Origin: Candidatus Melainabacteria bacterium
GTDB lineage: Bacteria > Cyanobacteriota > Vampirovibrionia > Obscuribacterales > Obscuribacteraceae
Assembly: GCA_016716405.1 (NCBI GenBank)
Contig: JADJWK010000001.1
Coordinates: forward strand, 2,170,001 to 2,234,000
Reading direction: 5' to 3'
Length of the DNA: 64,000 nucleotides
Shown here: positions 16,880 to 26,115 of the stretch, in pieces
Layout of the letters: every line of letters begins with the position of its first letter
How positions within the stretch are numbered: the first letter of the stretch is position 1
Made by a program: the position numbers and the translations under genes
The notes under the pieces: model-generated
Seen by the model: the letters and a program-made list of their open reading frames with translations, nothing else
Told to the model about the DNA's origin: nothing
Databases searched by the model: none

Positions 16880-17848
16880 ATGAAAATCGGTAAAACCATC
16901 TGTACGGTTTGCAACTACATTTATGACGAAGCACTGGGTGAACCCAGGCAAGACATTCCTTCGGAACTGAAATTCGATGATCTTCCTGATGAATGGCGCT
17001 GCCCTGAGTGCGGCTCCGCGAAGGAAATGTTCCAACCATGTTCGTGCGTGAGTCTTCCAATATATGAGCAGACATGCGTCGTTCATCGCGAGGAGAAAGA
17101 TGTACTAGTGTCGAAGGATGCTTCGCGCACTGTGAGCAAAGCCACGCAAGTAGGGCAGTTGGTTGCAGAGCGACCGGCGCGAGCTTGCATCTTGGAGGCA
17201 CACGGAATTGACTATTGTTGCGGCGGCAAGGCAACTCTTGAAGAAGCATGCCGGAAGAAAGGCATACGCGTGGAAGAAGTCCTGGAAAAACTGATCGCTG
17301 CCGACCGAAAAGAAGTACCAAATGAACTCAATTGGAGGACCGCGAAGTTAAAGGATTTAATAGATCACATCGTAACGGGATACCACGAGCCATTGCGGCA
17401 AGAATTAGAGCGAGTCTCTCACCTTGTTGAAAAAGTGGCCAAGGTGCATGGTGATAATCATCCAGAAATGGTTCAGGTCAAGGACGTTTTTAATCGCTTT
17501 AGAGCACAGCTAGAGTTACACATGCAAAAAGAGGAGATGGTTCTATTTCCTGGAATTGTCAGCATGGAGACTACAGGTAGCCCGCAGATTTTTGGCTGTG
17601 GCGGCGGAATCGAACATCCGATTGATGTTATGAGTCAGGAGCATGATGAGGCCGGTGAAGCGCTTTGCGCCATGCGCCAGCTCACAGATAATTACACCCC
17701 ACCGGAAGATGCATGCAGCTCTTTCAAAGTGTTGCTCTACTCTCTTCTGCAAATCGAATCCGAAATGCACCAGCATGTTCACAAGGAAAACAACATACTG
17801 TTTCCGCGCGCTCTTGCGCTTCAGAAACCTGCGGCAGCTCGCCGATAA
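16880..17848 (+). CDS. Rubredoxin-ScdA/RIC-hemerythrin fusion, iron-sulfur repair protein
   Basis: This 322-residue protein has three parts. Residues 1-50 are a rubredoxin fold (CTVC at 8-11, CPEC at 41-44). Residues about 85-140 match the ScdA_N/DUF542 module (VGQLVAERPARACILEAHGIDYCCGG). The rest is a hemerythrin domain with HIVTGYHEPLRQEL, ELHMQKEEMVLFP, SQEHDEAGEAL and HQHVHKENNILFP supplying the di-iron His/Glu ligands. ScdA_N plus hemerythrin is the YtfE/RIC family, di-iron proteins that repair NO-damaged iron-sulfur clusters. The N-terminal rubredoxin is an added electron donor domain. Strong AGGAGG precedes the ATG, and the operator at 16842-16861 ties it to norZ. Confidence 0.92.
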   Translation: MKIGKTICTVCNYIYDEALGEPRQDIPSELKFDDLPDEWRCPECGSAKEMFQPCSCVSLPIYEQTCVVHREEKDVLVSKDASRTVSKATQVGQLVAERPARACILEAHGIDYCCGGKATLEEACRKKGIRVEEVLEKLIAADRKEVPNELNWRTAKLKDLIDHIVTGYHEPLRQELERVSHLVEKVAKVHGDNHPEMVQVKDVFNRFRAQLELHMQKEEMVLFPGIVSMETTGSPQIFGCGGGIEHPIDVMSQEHDEAGEALCAMRQLTDNYTPPEDACSSFKVLLYSLLQIESEMHQHVHKENNILFPRALALQKPAAARR

Positions 17849-17889
17849 GGCCAAGTCAGGGCAGAGCAGTTACGCAAAGGAGATTACAG

Positions 17890-18348
17890 ATGATATCCCA
17901 GACAGCCGAATATGCTCTTAGAGCCATTGTGTTTCTTGCTATGAACCCGGGCGGCGCCTTTACGACGCAGCAGATAGCTCAGACAACAAAAGTTCCATCC
18001 GCATATCTGTCCAAAGTACTCAAATCCCTTGTGAAAGCAGGGCTTGTGCAATCTCAGCGAGGACTGGGCGGGGGCTTCGTTTTGACAAAGTCGGCAGAGG
18101 ATCTAAATATTCTAGAAGTTCTGAATGCGGTTGATCCAATTCCACGAATCCGTAGTTGCCCGCTTGGACTTAAGGCGCATGGCACTGTGTTGTGTGCTTT
18201 GCATAAGCGCTTGGATGATGCGACTGCGATTATCGAAAAGAGTTTTGCCGACACAACTATCGCGGAGTTGCTTGCACGCCCAACAGCATCGATCCCATTG
18301 TATGAATTTCCACCGGACAAAGGCGATTCTGCCTGTGCTTGTGGATGA
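17890..18348 (+). CDS. Rrf2-family regulator (NsrR-like), copy 2
   Basis: The ATG at 17890 is chosen because AAAGGAG stands 8 nt upstream and the Rrf2 domain begins there (MISQTAEYALRAIVFLA). It has 152 residues, with the same helix (SAYLSKVLKSL), wing (SQRGLGGGFVL) and cysteine positions (CPLGL, LCALHKRLDD) as the regulator at 13919, so it is an intra-locus duplicate. It lies 41 bp after the RIC-like gene and 29 bp before the DUF1858 gene. The two copies may sense different signals or bind different operators. Confidence 0.92.
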   Translation: MISQTAEYALRAIVFLAMNPGGAFTTQQIAQTTKVPSAYLSKVLKSLVKAGLVQSQRGLGGGFVLTKSAEDLNILEVLNAVDPIPRIRSCPLGLKAHGTVLCALHKRLDDATAIIEKSFADTTIAELLARPTASIPLYEFPPDKGDSACACG

Positions 18349-18377
18349 ATTAGAAGTTAGTCTAAGAGGTAAGAACA

Positions 18378-18596
18378 ATGATTATTACACGTAATACGAC
18401 AGTGAAAGAAATAATGGAAGCTCGACCGGACGTTGCAAGCGTCTTTCTGAAACACGGTGTTGATGTACCTTTGGAATGCGATGAGAGTATTCAGGACTGT
18501 GAGCTGGAGCTGTGCGACAGTATGTGCCACATTGATGACATTGATGCACTGATAAACGATCTGGAAAAGTTTTTCGCTACTCCAGTCAGTAACTAG
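18378..18596 (+). CDS. DUF1858-type small protein
   Basis: This 72-residue protein begins MIITRNTTVKEIMEARPDVASVFLKHGVDV, matching the DUF1858/ScdA_N-like helical module, followed by an acidic Cys-containing segment (LECDESIQDCELELCDSMC) and IDALINDLEKFF. Proteins with this module accompany hybrid-cluster and RIC proteins in nitrosative stress loci. AGAGG lies upstream of the ATG. It is probably co-transcribed with the Rrf2 gene. No enzymatic function can be assigned. Confidence 0.8.
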   Translation: MIITRNTTVKEIMEARPDVASVFLKHGVDVPLECDESIQDCELELCDSMCHIDDIDALINDLEKFFATPVSN

Positions 18597-18692
18597 GTAT
18601 CGACAGTTAAACCGCTGACACGAAAGCACGCAAGTGCTTAGTGCTAAACATCACGGGTTAAGATCCCAGGCGAGCACAGGACAAAAAGGGCG

Positions 18693-20000
18693 ATGATGAA
18701 AACAGAATCAACGAAACCTTCAGTAGTCATAAGCATAAAGCGAGAGCAGCAACTGATCAAACTGCTTATGACGTACCTGGCTACAGGTCTTGTGTTCATG
18801 GTGCTTCCGGGGACTTTCCTCGGCGTTTGGAATCTGTTTGCCATCAGCAACGCGCAATCAGCGAGTTCGGTATCTGCAGCCTGGCTTCAGGCTCACGGGC
18901 ATGCTCAACTCTTTGGTTGGATCGGAAGTTTCATTCTTGGGATCGGATTTTACTCCATTCCAAATCTCAGGCGCGTCTCCGAATGGTCCTTTTGGGAAGG
19001 TTGGCTTACATGGGCACTCTGGACAGCCGGAGTCGGGTTGCGCTGGCTGACGGATGTATATCTCTGGCATTGGAGAATCTTGCTTCCTCTTTCGGCAGCC
19101 CTCGAGCTGCTCGCAGTTGCAATCTTCCTAATGCGTTCAATTCAAGGACATCGAATGCAACGTGAGACCAAGGGTGCAGTCGAGTCATGGGCCATTCTTG
19201 TTATCGGTGGGACTATTGGCCTTTTGGTAACGATGGGCTTCAATGTGTTCGAAAGCTTTAGGCTGGCGGCAGCCGGTTCTTCCCCGGTCTTTCCGGCAGA
19301 ATTTAACAGCCAATTTTTGCTCCTCTCTATTTGGAGCTTTCCGGTCCCCATTGCGTGGGGATTTACCGCGCACTGGATGCCGATATTTTTGGGGCTAAAA
19401 CCGGTTAGGTCGAAATTGATTCTGCTGGGTTTTTCGCTAAATCTCGTCGGGATAATAACCGCATTGGCAGGGCAGCTTCTTGCAGGTTCGTTGATTTTGC
19501 TTCTAGGTGCAATACTGATTACTATGGCGCTTCGAATTCTGGAGCGCGCTGAAAAGCCGGCCAAAACACAAGGTGTGCATCGTAGTTTTGACAAATTTAT
19601 ACGCCTTGCATACGTCTGGCTCCTAATCGCTGGTCTCATAGCTGTCTGGGCAGCACTAGAGCCTACTTCATTAGGAATTGGCGGAGCCGGACGGCATGCG
19701 CTCACCGTCGGATTTCTTATGACAATGGTATTTACGGTGGCACCGCGGATGCTACCAGCTTTCTTGGGTCGAAAGAAACTTTTCAGTGAGCTATTAATGT
19801 TTTACGCGCTGCTCCTGACGAATTCTGGCTGCCTACTACGTGTGTCCTCTGAAATTATTGCCTATCAGCATTACGCATCGTGGGCTTGGGTCCTATTGCC
19901 AATGTCGGCAACGCTGGAATTGTCAGGAGTCGTACTTTTCACACTCAACATGATTGGAACGTTTCGTGAGCGGCCGCTCCTGGAGGCGGTTAAAATTTGA
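18693..20000 (+). CDS. NnrS-like multi-pass membrane protein
   Basis: This 435-residue protein has about twelve hydrophobic helices. Conserved elements WLQAHGHAQLFGWIGSFILGIGFY, RWLTDVYLWHW and GRHALTVGFLMTMVFTVAPRMLPAFLG match the NnrS family, haem/copper-containing membrane proteins linked to NO resistance. The His residues in AHGHAQ and GRHAL are the usual conserved ones. It follows the DUF1858 gene by about 96 bp, a gap that includes an AAGCAC/GTGCTT hairpin. It completes the NO block. Confidence 0.82.
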   Translation: MMKTESTKPSVVISIKREQQLIKLLMTYLATGLVFMVLPGTFLGVWNLFAISNAQSASSVSAAWLQAHGHAQLFGWIGSFILGIGFYSIPNLRRVSEWSFWEGWLTWALWTAGVGLRWLTDVYLWHWRILLPLSAALELLAVAIFLMRSIQGHRMQRETKGAVESWAILVIGGTIGLLVTMGFNVFESFRLAAAGSSPVFPAEFNSQFLLLSIWSFPVPIAWGFTAHWMPIFLGLKPVRSKLILLGFSLNLVGIITALAGQLLAGSLILLLGAILITMALRILERAEKPAKTQGVHRSFDKFIRLAYVWLLIAGLIAVWAALEPTSLGIGGAGRHALTVGFLMTMVFTVAPRMLPAFLGRKKLFSELLMFYALLLTNSGCLLRVSSEIIAYQHYASWAWVLLPMSATLELSGVVLFTLNMIGTFRERPLLEAVKI

Positions 20001-20057
20001 GCGCGGGAATATTTGCGATACTGAATTGATCTGGCAGCATTATCATCGAGCAAAGTT

Positions 20058-21589
20058 ATGACAGACACCACGCTCATCTTTACTGTAGCTGCCGGATTCA
20101 CAATGGCGTTTGTTCTCGGACTATTGGCTTTCAAGCTACGTCTATCACCAATCGTCGGTTACCTTGCTGCCGGAATCGTTATTGGACCATACACTCCCGG
20201 TATGGTAGCCAACAGCCAACTTGCTGCCGAGCTTTCCGAGTTGGGCATTATTCTGCTTATGTTTGGCGTTGGTTTGCACTTCTCGACAAAGGATTTGCTA
20301 GCTGTTTCAAAAGCCGCATACTTGGGCGCTATACCGCAAATTGCGCTCAGCGCCGTCGGTGGATGATTGGTAGCCTTAGCGTTTGGCTTTACATGGGGGA
20401 CTGCGCTCATCTTCGGGTTAGCTCTTTCTGTAGCCAGTACCGTAGTCGTTATCAGCGCACTTGAAAACAAAAATCTACTTGTTGAAACAGAAGGCCGAGT
20501 TTCGATTGGTTGGCTCCTCGCTCAAGATCTAGCTCTTGTTTTTTTCCTGGTTTTAGTTCCGCCTCTTGCTGAAGCGCTCAAACAGCCAGTTTTCGATTGG
20601 TCTCAATTTGTAGACATTCTGCCGAATTTCTTGTTTGCTCTGACTAAAGCTGCAGCCTTTATCGCTGCAATGTTGTTTGCCGGACGTAAGTTCTTTCCAT
20701 GGCTGCTCACAAGAGTCGCCAACACAGGATCTCGCGAGCTTTTTACGTTGTTTGTGATTGGTGTACCGATAGGAATTGCACTTCTGGCAGCTCACTTGTT
20801 TAGCGTTTCAATGGCACTGGGAGCATTCTTAGCAGGAATAGTCTTGAACGAATCAGACCTTTCTCACCACGCTGCTGCTAAAGCGTTGCCGCTTCAGGAT
20901 GCATTCGCGGTTCTGTTTTTTGTTGCAACCGGAATGTCGTTCAGTCCAACGATTCTCCAGGCACATACAGCATTATTGTTAGCGGGAGTGACATTTGTTG
21001 TTCTGTTCAATCCTGCTGTTGCTTTCCTGCTTATGACAGGAGTGATCAAATACAGTGCGAAGCTGGCTGGGACAGTCGCAGCAGGACTTGCACAAATAGG
21101 CGAATTTTCAATTCTGCTAGCATCGCTTTGTTTGAGATTGGGAATTGTCTCGGATTCAGTCTTTAACGCAATTGTCGCTATCGCCCTTCTGTCGATTTGC
21201 TTGCACTCGTTATCGTTTGCAGGATTGCAATTGGTCTTCTCGAAACTGACAATGTTTCAGAGTTCGAACGACACAGAGTCAAAACAAGGTGACTCAGTGG
21301 CGGTTGCTAATCATGTCGTGCTCGTCGGTTTTGGGCGAGTGGGCGCGGTAATTATAAAGATGCTTATTGCTGAGAATATTCCAGTTATCGTCATCGAAGA
21401 AAACAAAGAGATAGCGGATCGGCTCAACGCAAGCGGCATTAGCTGTGTCTATGGAGATGCTCAGCTACTTGCTGTTTTAGAAAAAGCGAGAGTCAGGGAC
21501 AGCAAGCTTCTTGTTGTTACGGCTACAGATCCCCTTGCTACGAGAATGATTTGTGACCACGCTCATGTAGTGAATAACGAACTAGCGAT
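20058..21589 (+). pseudogene. CPA2-type cation:proton antiporter with TrkA_N domain, interrupted
   Basis: The first 102 codons encode the start of a KefB/YbaL-like antiporter (MAFVLGLLAFKLRLSPIVGYLAAGIVIGPYTPG). An in-frame TGA at 20364-20366 stops it, and the same frame continues at once (ALSVASTVVVISALE, GAFLAGIVLNESDLSHH) into a TrkA_N nucleotide-binding domain (VVLVGFGRVGAVIIKML). The reading is then cut by the IS66 element at 21590. The missing C-terminal 51 codons lie at 24496-24651. The intact protein would exchange K+ or Na+ for protons under NAD(H) control. Both lesions make it a pseudogene unless the TGA is an error and the IS excises. Confidence 0.85.
21582..21589. repeat. 8-bp target site duplication of IS66 copy 1
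   Basis: CTAGCGAT occurs immediately left of the element (21582-21589) and immediately right of it (24496-24503). Eight bases is the length typical of IS66-family insertion. Joining the flanks restores the antiporter reading frame exactly. Confidence 0.95.
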
Positions 21590-21657
21590 GTAAGCGTTCC
21601 ACCAACCCCATACTTGAAGGCGGGATTTCAGTAGGCTTTCATGAGGGAGCACCATAG

Positions 21658-22060
21658 GTGGAGCCCGAGATGAACCGAGCGAGCAAGCGTGACAAGGCGA
21701 AGGAGAAGTTCTGGCGCAGCGCCATTGCCAGGCAGAAGAGTAGCGGGCAATCCCAGGCTGAGTTCTGCCAGAAGGAGGGGCTGAACTCCAACACCTTCTG
21801 CTCCTGGAAGAAGACGATTCGAGAACGAGATCGAGAGAACGAGCGCAAGGGCGTGCAGCCCTAAGACCGATGCGCCGGTTGCGCCAGAGATGTCGTTCGT
21901 CCCGGTGATAGTCGCCGGCTCGCAGGCTCCGCGCTCGGAACAGAAGCGGAGAGAGGTCGCCGAAATCAGGTTTGGAAGCGACCGAGTCACCATTTTCTCC
22001 GGGGCAGACTTGCCTACACTCACAGTCCTGCTGGCTGCTTGCAAGGAGACCTTCTCGTGA
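21658..22060 (+). pseudogene. IS66 orfA, frameshifted
   Basis: The gene begins like the intact 134-residue orfA of copy 2 (KFWRSAIARQKSSGQSQAEF, a helix-turn-helix DNA-binding start), but loses two bases near 21860 and meets a stop at codon 69. The remainder is recognisable to 22060, where TGA overlaps the orfB GTG start. Confidence 0.85.
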
Positions 22061-22476
22061 TCGCTCCCAACAATGTTCGGGTGTTTCTCTGCACAGAGGA
22101 TACCGATATGCGCAAGAGCTTCTCGGCGCTTTGCGGACTCGTTCGCCGGTCCATGAATCTCGACCCACTGTCGGGCTCTCTTTTCGTCTTCCGGAACAAG
22201 CGAGCCGACAAGATCAAGCTCCTCTATTTCGACCGCGATGGGCTCGCCATCTGGTACAAGGCTCTCCAGAAAGGCTCTTTCAGATTCCCGGATCTTAGCA
22301 ACATCTCCTCTGCCGGCGTTGAGATTGACGCTTCCACGCTCCGGCTGATTCTGGATGGCATCGATCTCCGCAGCATTCAGCGGCAGCAGCGCTACCGGAT
22401 CAGCCAGGATGGGCAGGTCGAGCACTTGCTTCTGCGCGAAGCTGAGCTCGGCAGCGAGGCGGACAGACCCCTCTGA
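22057..22476 (+). CDS. IS66 orfB accessory protein
   Basis: The GTG at 22057 is chosen because AAGGAG lies 8 nt upstream and it overlaps the orfA stop as GTGA. The 139-residue product has VRVFLCTEDTDMRKSFSAL and KIKLLYFDRDGLAIWYKALQKG, the IS66 Orf2 (TnpB) signature. It is identical to its counterpart in copy 2. Orf2 is needed for IS66 transposition, though its biochemical role is not settled. Confidence 0.9.
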   Translation: MIAPNNVRVFLCTEDTDMRKSFSALCGLVRRSMNLDPLSGSLFVFRNKRADKIKLLYFDRDGLAIWYKALQKGSFRFPDLSNISSAGVEIDASTLRLILDGIDLRSIQRQQRYRISQDGQVEHLLLREAELGSEADRPL

Positions 22477-22821
22477 TGAGCTGTCCCGGTCCAGGGTAGA
22501 CAAGAGAGAGACACCATATCTAGCGGTTGTCGAAGAATCTCGCATGACAACGCATCGTGATCAGGCAGAGTCACCGGTAGTGTCAGGGCACCGTTGTCAC
22601 GAGCGGAAACGGCTCGACCTTCAGTCTACCGACTATTCAGAAATGCCTTAGAGAGCAATCAGGAGCTTGCCTGGAGCGCACCGAACATAATGATCATTCT
22701 CGGTCACTCAAGTCGGTCCCTGCCCTGGAGCGGAAAATGACGATATCTTCATCTGGCATGTTGATACCATTAATGGTGCTTACTGTAAGATATAGTGGTA
22801 TGCCAATCGCGAAAATATTCG

Positions 22822-24378
22822 ATGTCTGAACGCTCCTCTTTCGATCCCGACTACTTCCCCGATAACCTTCCCGAATGCCATCGAGTCATATCCGAGCTTC
22901 GCGCCGAGGTTAAGCGCCTCCAGGCGCTCGAAGCAATCGTTGAAGAGCTCAGAAAGAAGGTCGCCAACCTCGAGACCCAGGTCAAAAACCAGAAGCGGCC
23001 TGCTTCGGCAGAAGCTCCGCACAAGTCTCGACCGCTTCTCTCACTGGCACCGGCAAAGTCTACTACGAAGAATCCTCCGCCCTGCTTGAAGAGAAGAGCG
23101 CAGCTCTCTCGATCGCTCCTGAGGAGAAATCCCGCGGCGGTGGTCGCACCGCTCCTCAGTCCGCCATCGCCGAGAAAGTAATCGAGCACGAGCTCTCTCA
23201 GGAAGAGCGTCTCTGCCCCGACTGCAGCATTAAGCGCGGCGTGATCGGTTTCGAGGTCTCCTGCCAGCTCGATATCATCAAAGCCATGCTGCAGCGGCTC
23301 AAGCACATCCAGTTCAGGTATGCCTGCCCCGGATGCAACAGTAATGTCATTCTCGCTCCAAAACCCGATGGACCAATCGAAAAGGGATATGCCACTGCCG
23401 CATTGATCTCCTACATCGGCGTATCCAAGTTCGACTATCACCAGCCGCTCTACCGGCAGGAGAAATTCTTTCGCTCCTACACAGTGCCGGTCTCTCGGTC
23501 GAGCATGTGCCGCTGGCTCAAGAGCGCTGCCGATATATTCGAGATAGTCGTCGAGAGAATGCGACAGTTGATCCTCAATTCCCGAGTCATCCAGGCAGAT
23601 CACACGACCATGCCAATGCTCAAAAAAAGGAAAAGGGAAGGTTCACCAGAGCTACATTTGGATTTACCGGGGCGACGACTCGCAGCCATACATCTACTAC
23701 GACTTCACCGAGACGCAGCAGGCTATTCATCCCAAGAGTCGACTGAAGGGTTTCACAGGCGTCCTGCAAACAGACTGCGCCAGCTATTTCCTGGCTGTCG
23801 ATGCCATTCATGCCGGATGCTGGTCCCATGCCTTCCGCTACATGGAGGCTGCCAGAGACGAAGACCAGGAGCGCGTCGATTACGCTCTTGCGATCATTAA
23901 GTGTCTGTTCGATATTGAGGACAAGGCCAGAGAAGCAACTGATGAAGACCGTAGAAATCTTCGGCAAGAGCTCGCGATTCCGAAACTCGATCTCCTCAAG
24001 TCCTGGCTCGACGCTCGAAAAAGGGAAGTCGACTTTCTTCCTGCAAGCAACTTCGGCAAAGCTGTCGGCTACTGCCTCAACAACTGGGATGCTCTCTGCC
24101 TGTACGCAAGCACAGGGTTCGTTGCCGCCCACAATAATAACTCTGAGAACGGTCTTCGCTCCGCCGTGCTCGGAAAGAAGAACTGGCTCTTCGCTGGCTC
24201 TGTTGATGGAGGCCGCTCTGCCGCCATCTGGATGAGCATCATTCAGACCTGCCACAGAATTGGTATCGACCCCATGGAATATGCCGAAGACCTGCTGAAC
24301 CGCCTTCCGGCCACACCTACTTCCCAAATCGATCAGTTCCTTCCGGACCGCTGGAAAGCCGCACGTCAGGATGAATAG
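22822..24378 (+). pseudogene. IS66 transposase (orfC), twice frameshifted
   Basis: This corresponds to the intact 518-residue transposase of copy 2. A base is lost near 23000 within a GGGCCC context, and an A is gained in an A6 tract near 23625, splitting the frame in three. Recognisable pieces include the Cys zinc-binding block LCPDCSIKRG...FRYACPGCNSN and the catalytic-domain end NNNSENGLRSAVLGKKNWLFAGS. Confidence 0.9.
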
Positions 24379-24495
24379 CCTGCGCTCCGCTCCGCCTTCG
24401 TCCATGGTGCCTTCCTTCAACTCCTGATCTTCTTCGGCCATCAAGCTTGCCAGGCTCTGACGCCGATTTCAACATGGGGTTCGTGGAACGCTTAC

Positions 24496-24651
24496 CTAGC
24501 GATTATTGCTCGCACGCACTCGGAAGAAGAACTGAATTATCTTGAAAAACGTCCGGGCGTGAAATTGGTTGTATTTGCAGAGCGCGAGATAGCTGCTACT
24601 TTGTCAAAGTATATCGCTGGTGTCTTTGAAAAAGGCAGACAAGAACTTTAG
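24496..24651 (+). pseudogene. C-terminal fragment of the IS-interrupted antiporter
   Basis: Starting in the right copy of the target duplication, the frame reads LAIIARTHSEEELNYLEKRP and ends FEKGRQEL before TAG. It continues the TrkA_N domain of the gene cut at 21589, in phase once the IS and one target copy are removed. Confidence 0.9.
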
Positions 24652-24889
24652 AGAGCAGGATTGGTTACTCAAAACCGCGTCTCCCGAGCGCAACCGCACA
24701 AGATCTGTTTCAAATATTCTTCGTGATGCCTCTATCCATCAGGACTTAGCCAGTACATTATTCTCTATCAATAGTTAAGACACGCTTAATCCGGAAACCT
24801 AACGATTCGGCGGTAACTCATCCATGCTCATGGTTACCGGCTTTTGGGCTATCGCGAACCTTTGATACGATAGGAGTAAGGAGTTCGCC
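24652..24889. other. Intergenic region before cassette A
   Basis: This 238-bp stretch after the antiporter remnant contains no gene. Its right third holds the conserved inverted repeat 24811-24839 and the promoter of the 111-residue protein. The left part shows nothing recognisable. Confidence 0.5.
24811..24860 (+). promoter_or_regulatory. Cassette A operator and promoter
   Basis: A perfect inverted repeat, CGGTAAC (24811-24817) and GTTACCG (24833-24839) with a 15-bp spacer, is followed by GCTTTTG and, 16 bp later, a TGATACGAT -10-like box. The same array with GTAAC-N15-GTTAC, GCTTTTG and TGGTACTAT recurs upstream of cassette B at 28839. Within the spacer CATCC and CAT are also conserved. 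The repeat ends 51 bp before the start codon. Confidence 0.75.
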
Positions 24890-25225
24890 ATGAAAGTAAG
24901 ACACCTTACAGTCGTTGGTTTTGTCGCGGCAGTTAGCCTGTTGGCGCTTGTTTTTTCGACGTGGATTAAGCCATTCAATATAGATTGGTCGCCGAAACAG
25001 ATCTGTCATTCTGAACATTTGTTGTGCAGCGCCCCAACGAGTTCATCAGTTTACGTGCACGAGATCAGGCATAGATTGACCGGTATCGTTACGGGTATCG
25101 CGTCGGTTTTTGCAGTTCCACTACTCCTGCCCCAATTTAAAAGTGTTGGATTATTTGAGCCAAGAAACATAGCGGTCGACATTCCCCGCCCTCTCTGGCT
25201 TTTACACAGGTCTCTGCTGATTTAA
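24890..25225 (+). CDS. 111-residue secreted or membrane protein with LWLLHRSLLI C-terminus (A)
   Basis: An N-terminal hydrophobic segment (LTVVGFVAAVSLLALVFSTW) looks like a signal peptide or anchor. The middle is variable, with a second hydrophobic stretch (IVTGIASVFAVPLLLP). The last residues PRPLWLLHRSLLI match the last residues of the 111-residue protein at 28916 although their codons differ, so selection acts on the peptide. Both have the same length and the same promoter array. GGAG sites precede the ATG. The family is not known to me. The tail could be a sorting or interaction tag. It heads the universal-stress cassette. Confidence 0.75.
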   Translation: MKVRHLTVVGFVAAVSLLALVFSTWIKPFNIDWSPKQICHSEHLLCSAPTSSSVYVHEIRHRLTGIVTGIASVFAVPLLLPQFKSVGLFEPRNIAVDIPRPLWLLHRSLLI

Positions 25226-25565
25226 GCTATATAGAGCCTACTGCCGACCGTTGTCACGGCGTCTGCGCCGTCGATCTAACTCAGCGAAAAGTCAACTCAG
25301 CATCCGTATTAGCTCACAAGATAGCTTTATGTGGAAAGCGAGTGATTGAGCAACTCTTTAACAGTGGAGATCGAGACAGGAAGATTTGCTGTCGCACAGT
25401 GGTCGCGCCTGCAGTAGAAAACTCATTTATGACCTGACGCAGGTAGATCGGTAAGAAAATTCGAGACCGTTACAGAGGCTAATCAGCCCTGTGACCAGGT
25501 TGACACATTAATGTCACCGCAGCTTACTTGTGCAGGCCGAGGATACTTTCTTAGAGGATTACATC
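25226..25565. promoter_or_regulatory. Leader region with TGACA-N6-TGTCA palindrome
   Basis: This 340-bp gap has no gene. It contains an ACGGCG/CGCCGT hairpin (25256-25271) shortly after the preceding stop, and a perfect TGACA/TGTCA inverted repeat (25501-25505 and 25512-25516) that overlaps a TTGACA -35-like hexamer. The downstream gene begins at 25566. A similarly long leader (249 bp) separates the paralogous genes in cassette B. Confidence 0.5.
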
Positions 25566-25844
25566 ATGACACTAAATACGATACTGCCCCAACCAGTCCA
25601 AAACGAGGTAAGAGAGTCCAACCGTGAACCGTTAGCCGTTAACGACTTACTTGAAGAACTAACTGACGAGGAACTCAATACTTTGGAAGCGATGCTCAGA
25701 CTATTTCTTGGTTACAGCAAAGGCTGCTGGAATAACCAGCTAGGGAAACCAGACAGCGAGCTGTTCTTCCTCTGGGAGATACCGCCGAGTCAACTAATGA
25801 CTGCCGAGGAGGATTTGGAATCGCAATTGGAGTCAGCTCCCTAG
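25566..25844 (+). CDS. RCK_C-like degenerate small protein, cassette A
   Basis: The start at 25566 is favoured by AGAGGA upstream. The 92-residue product is acidic. Its second half, KGCWNNQLGKPDSELFFLWEIPPSQL, parallels KGFWNGDLNKQDIELFLSGTPEQL in the 102-residue protein at 29501, and both begin M-x-L-x-TIL. The cassette B protein in turn resembles an RCK_C (TrkA_C) ligand domain. The two are therefore paralogues, this one more diverged. The function is unknown; an RCK_C ancestry would suggest ligand sensing. Confidence 0.65.
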   Translation: MTLNTILPQPVQNEVRESNREPLAVNDLLEELTDEELNTLEAMLRLFLGYSKGCWNNQLGKPDSELFFLWEIPPSQLMTAEEDLESQLESAP

Positions 25845-25890
25845 AAACTGGCTTGAGCTGAATGAAGTTATGAAATTGGAGGTCATGAGT

Positions 25891-26115
25891 ATGATGAGCG
25901 AAACGAAAATGCATGGGTTTGCATTCTATTTGACCATGGCACTGGCACCTATCGCGGCGGGGGTGTATTACCTTATGGGCGCAAGTCCCTTTGCAGTAGC
26001 GGTTGGAGTAACAGTCGTTGGTGTTCTTATCTATGTAACGACTTGCATGTTCTGTTCTCCACTCGTGCTAGCTCCGGTCCCTGTGCCAATTGACGAGGAT
26101 GAAGATTATGTCTAA
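25891..26115 (+). CDS. Small two-TM protein
   Basis: A GGAGG tract at 25877-25882 best fits the ATG at 25891, though in-frame ATGs at 25870 and 25885 exist. About 74 residues contain two hydrophobic helices (FYLTMALAPIAAGVYYLMG and FAVAVGVTVVGVLIYVTTCMF) and an acidic end (DEDEDYV). It overlaps the next response-regulator gene by 8 bp, so translation is coupled. The family is not recognised. Confidence 0.6.
   Translation: MMSETKMHGFAFYLTMALAPIAAGVYYLMGASPFAVAVGVTVVGVLIYVTTCMFCSPLVLAPVPVPIDEDEDYV

Larger units (their letters stand above)
21590..24495 (+). mobile_element. IS66-family insertion sequence, copy 1 (degraded)
   Basis: This 2906-bp element has 20-bp terminal inverted repeats beginning GTAAGCGTTCCAC, with one mismatch between ends, and an 8-bp target duplication. 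It has the three-gene IS66 layout orfA-orfB-orfC. Compared with the inverted second copy at 42905-45810 it carries a 2-bp loss in orfA near 21860, a 1-bp loss in orfC near 23000, one extra A in orfC near 23625, a 2-bp insertion near 22505 and several substitutions. It cannot make an intact transposase but could be mobilised by copy 2. Confidence 0.95.

Noticed and set aside
20058..21589. Selenocysteine at the antiporter TGA, by analogy with the rhodanese
   Set aside because: The position is in a membrane segment after GG with no expected Cys and no clear hairpin; the gene is also broken by an IS.
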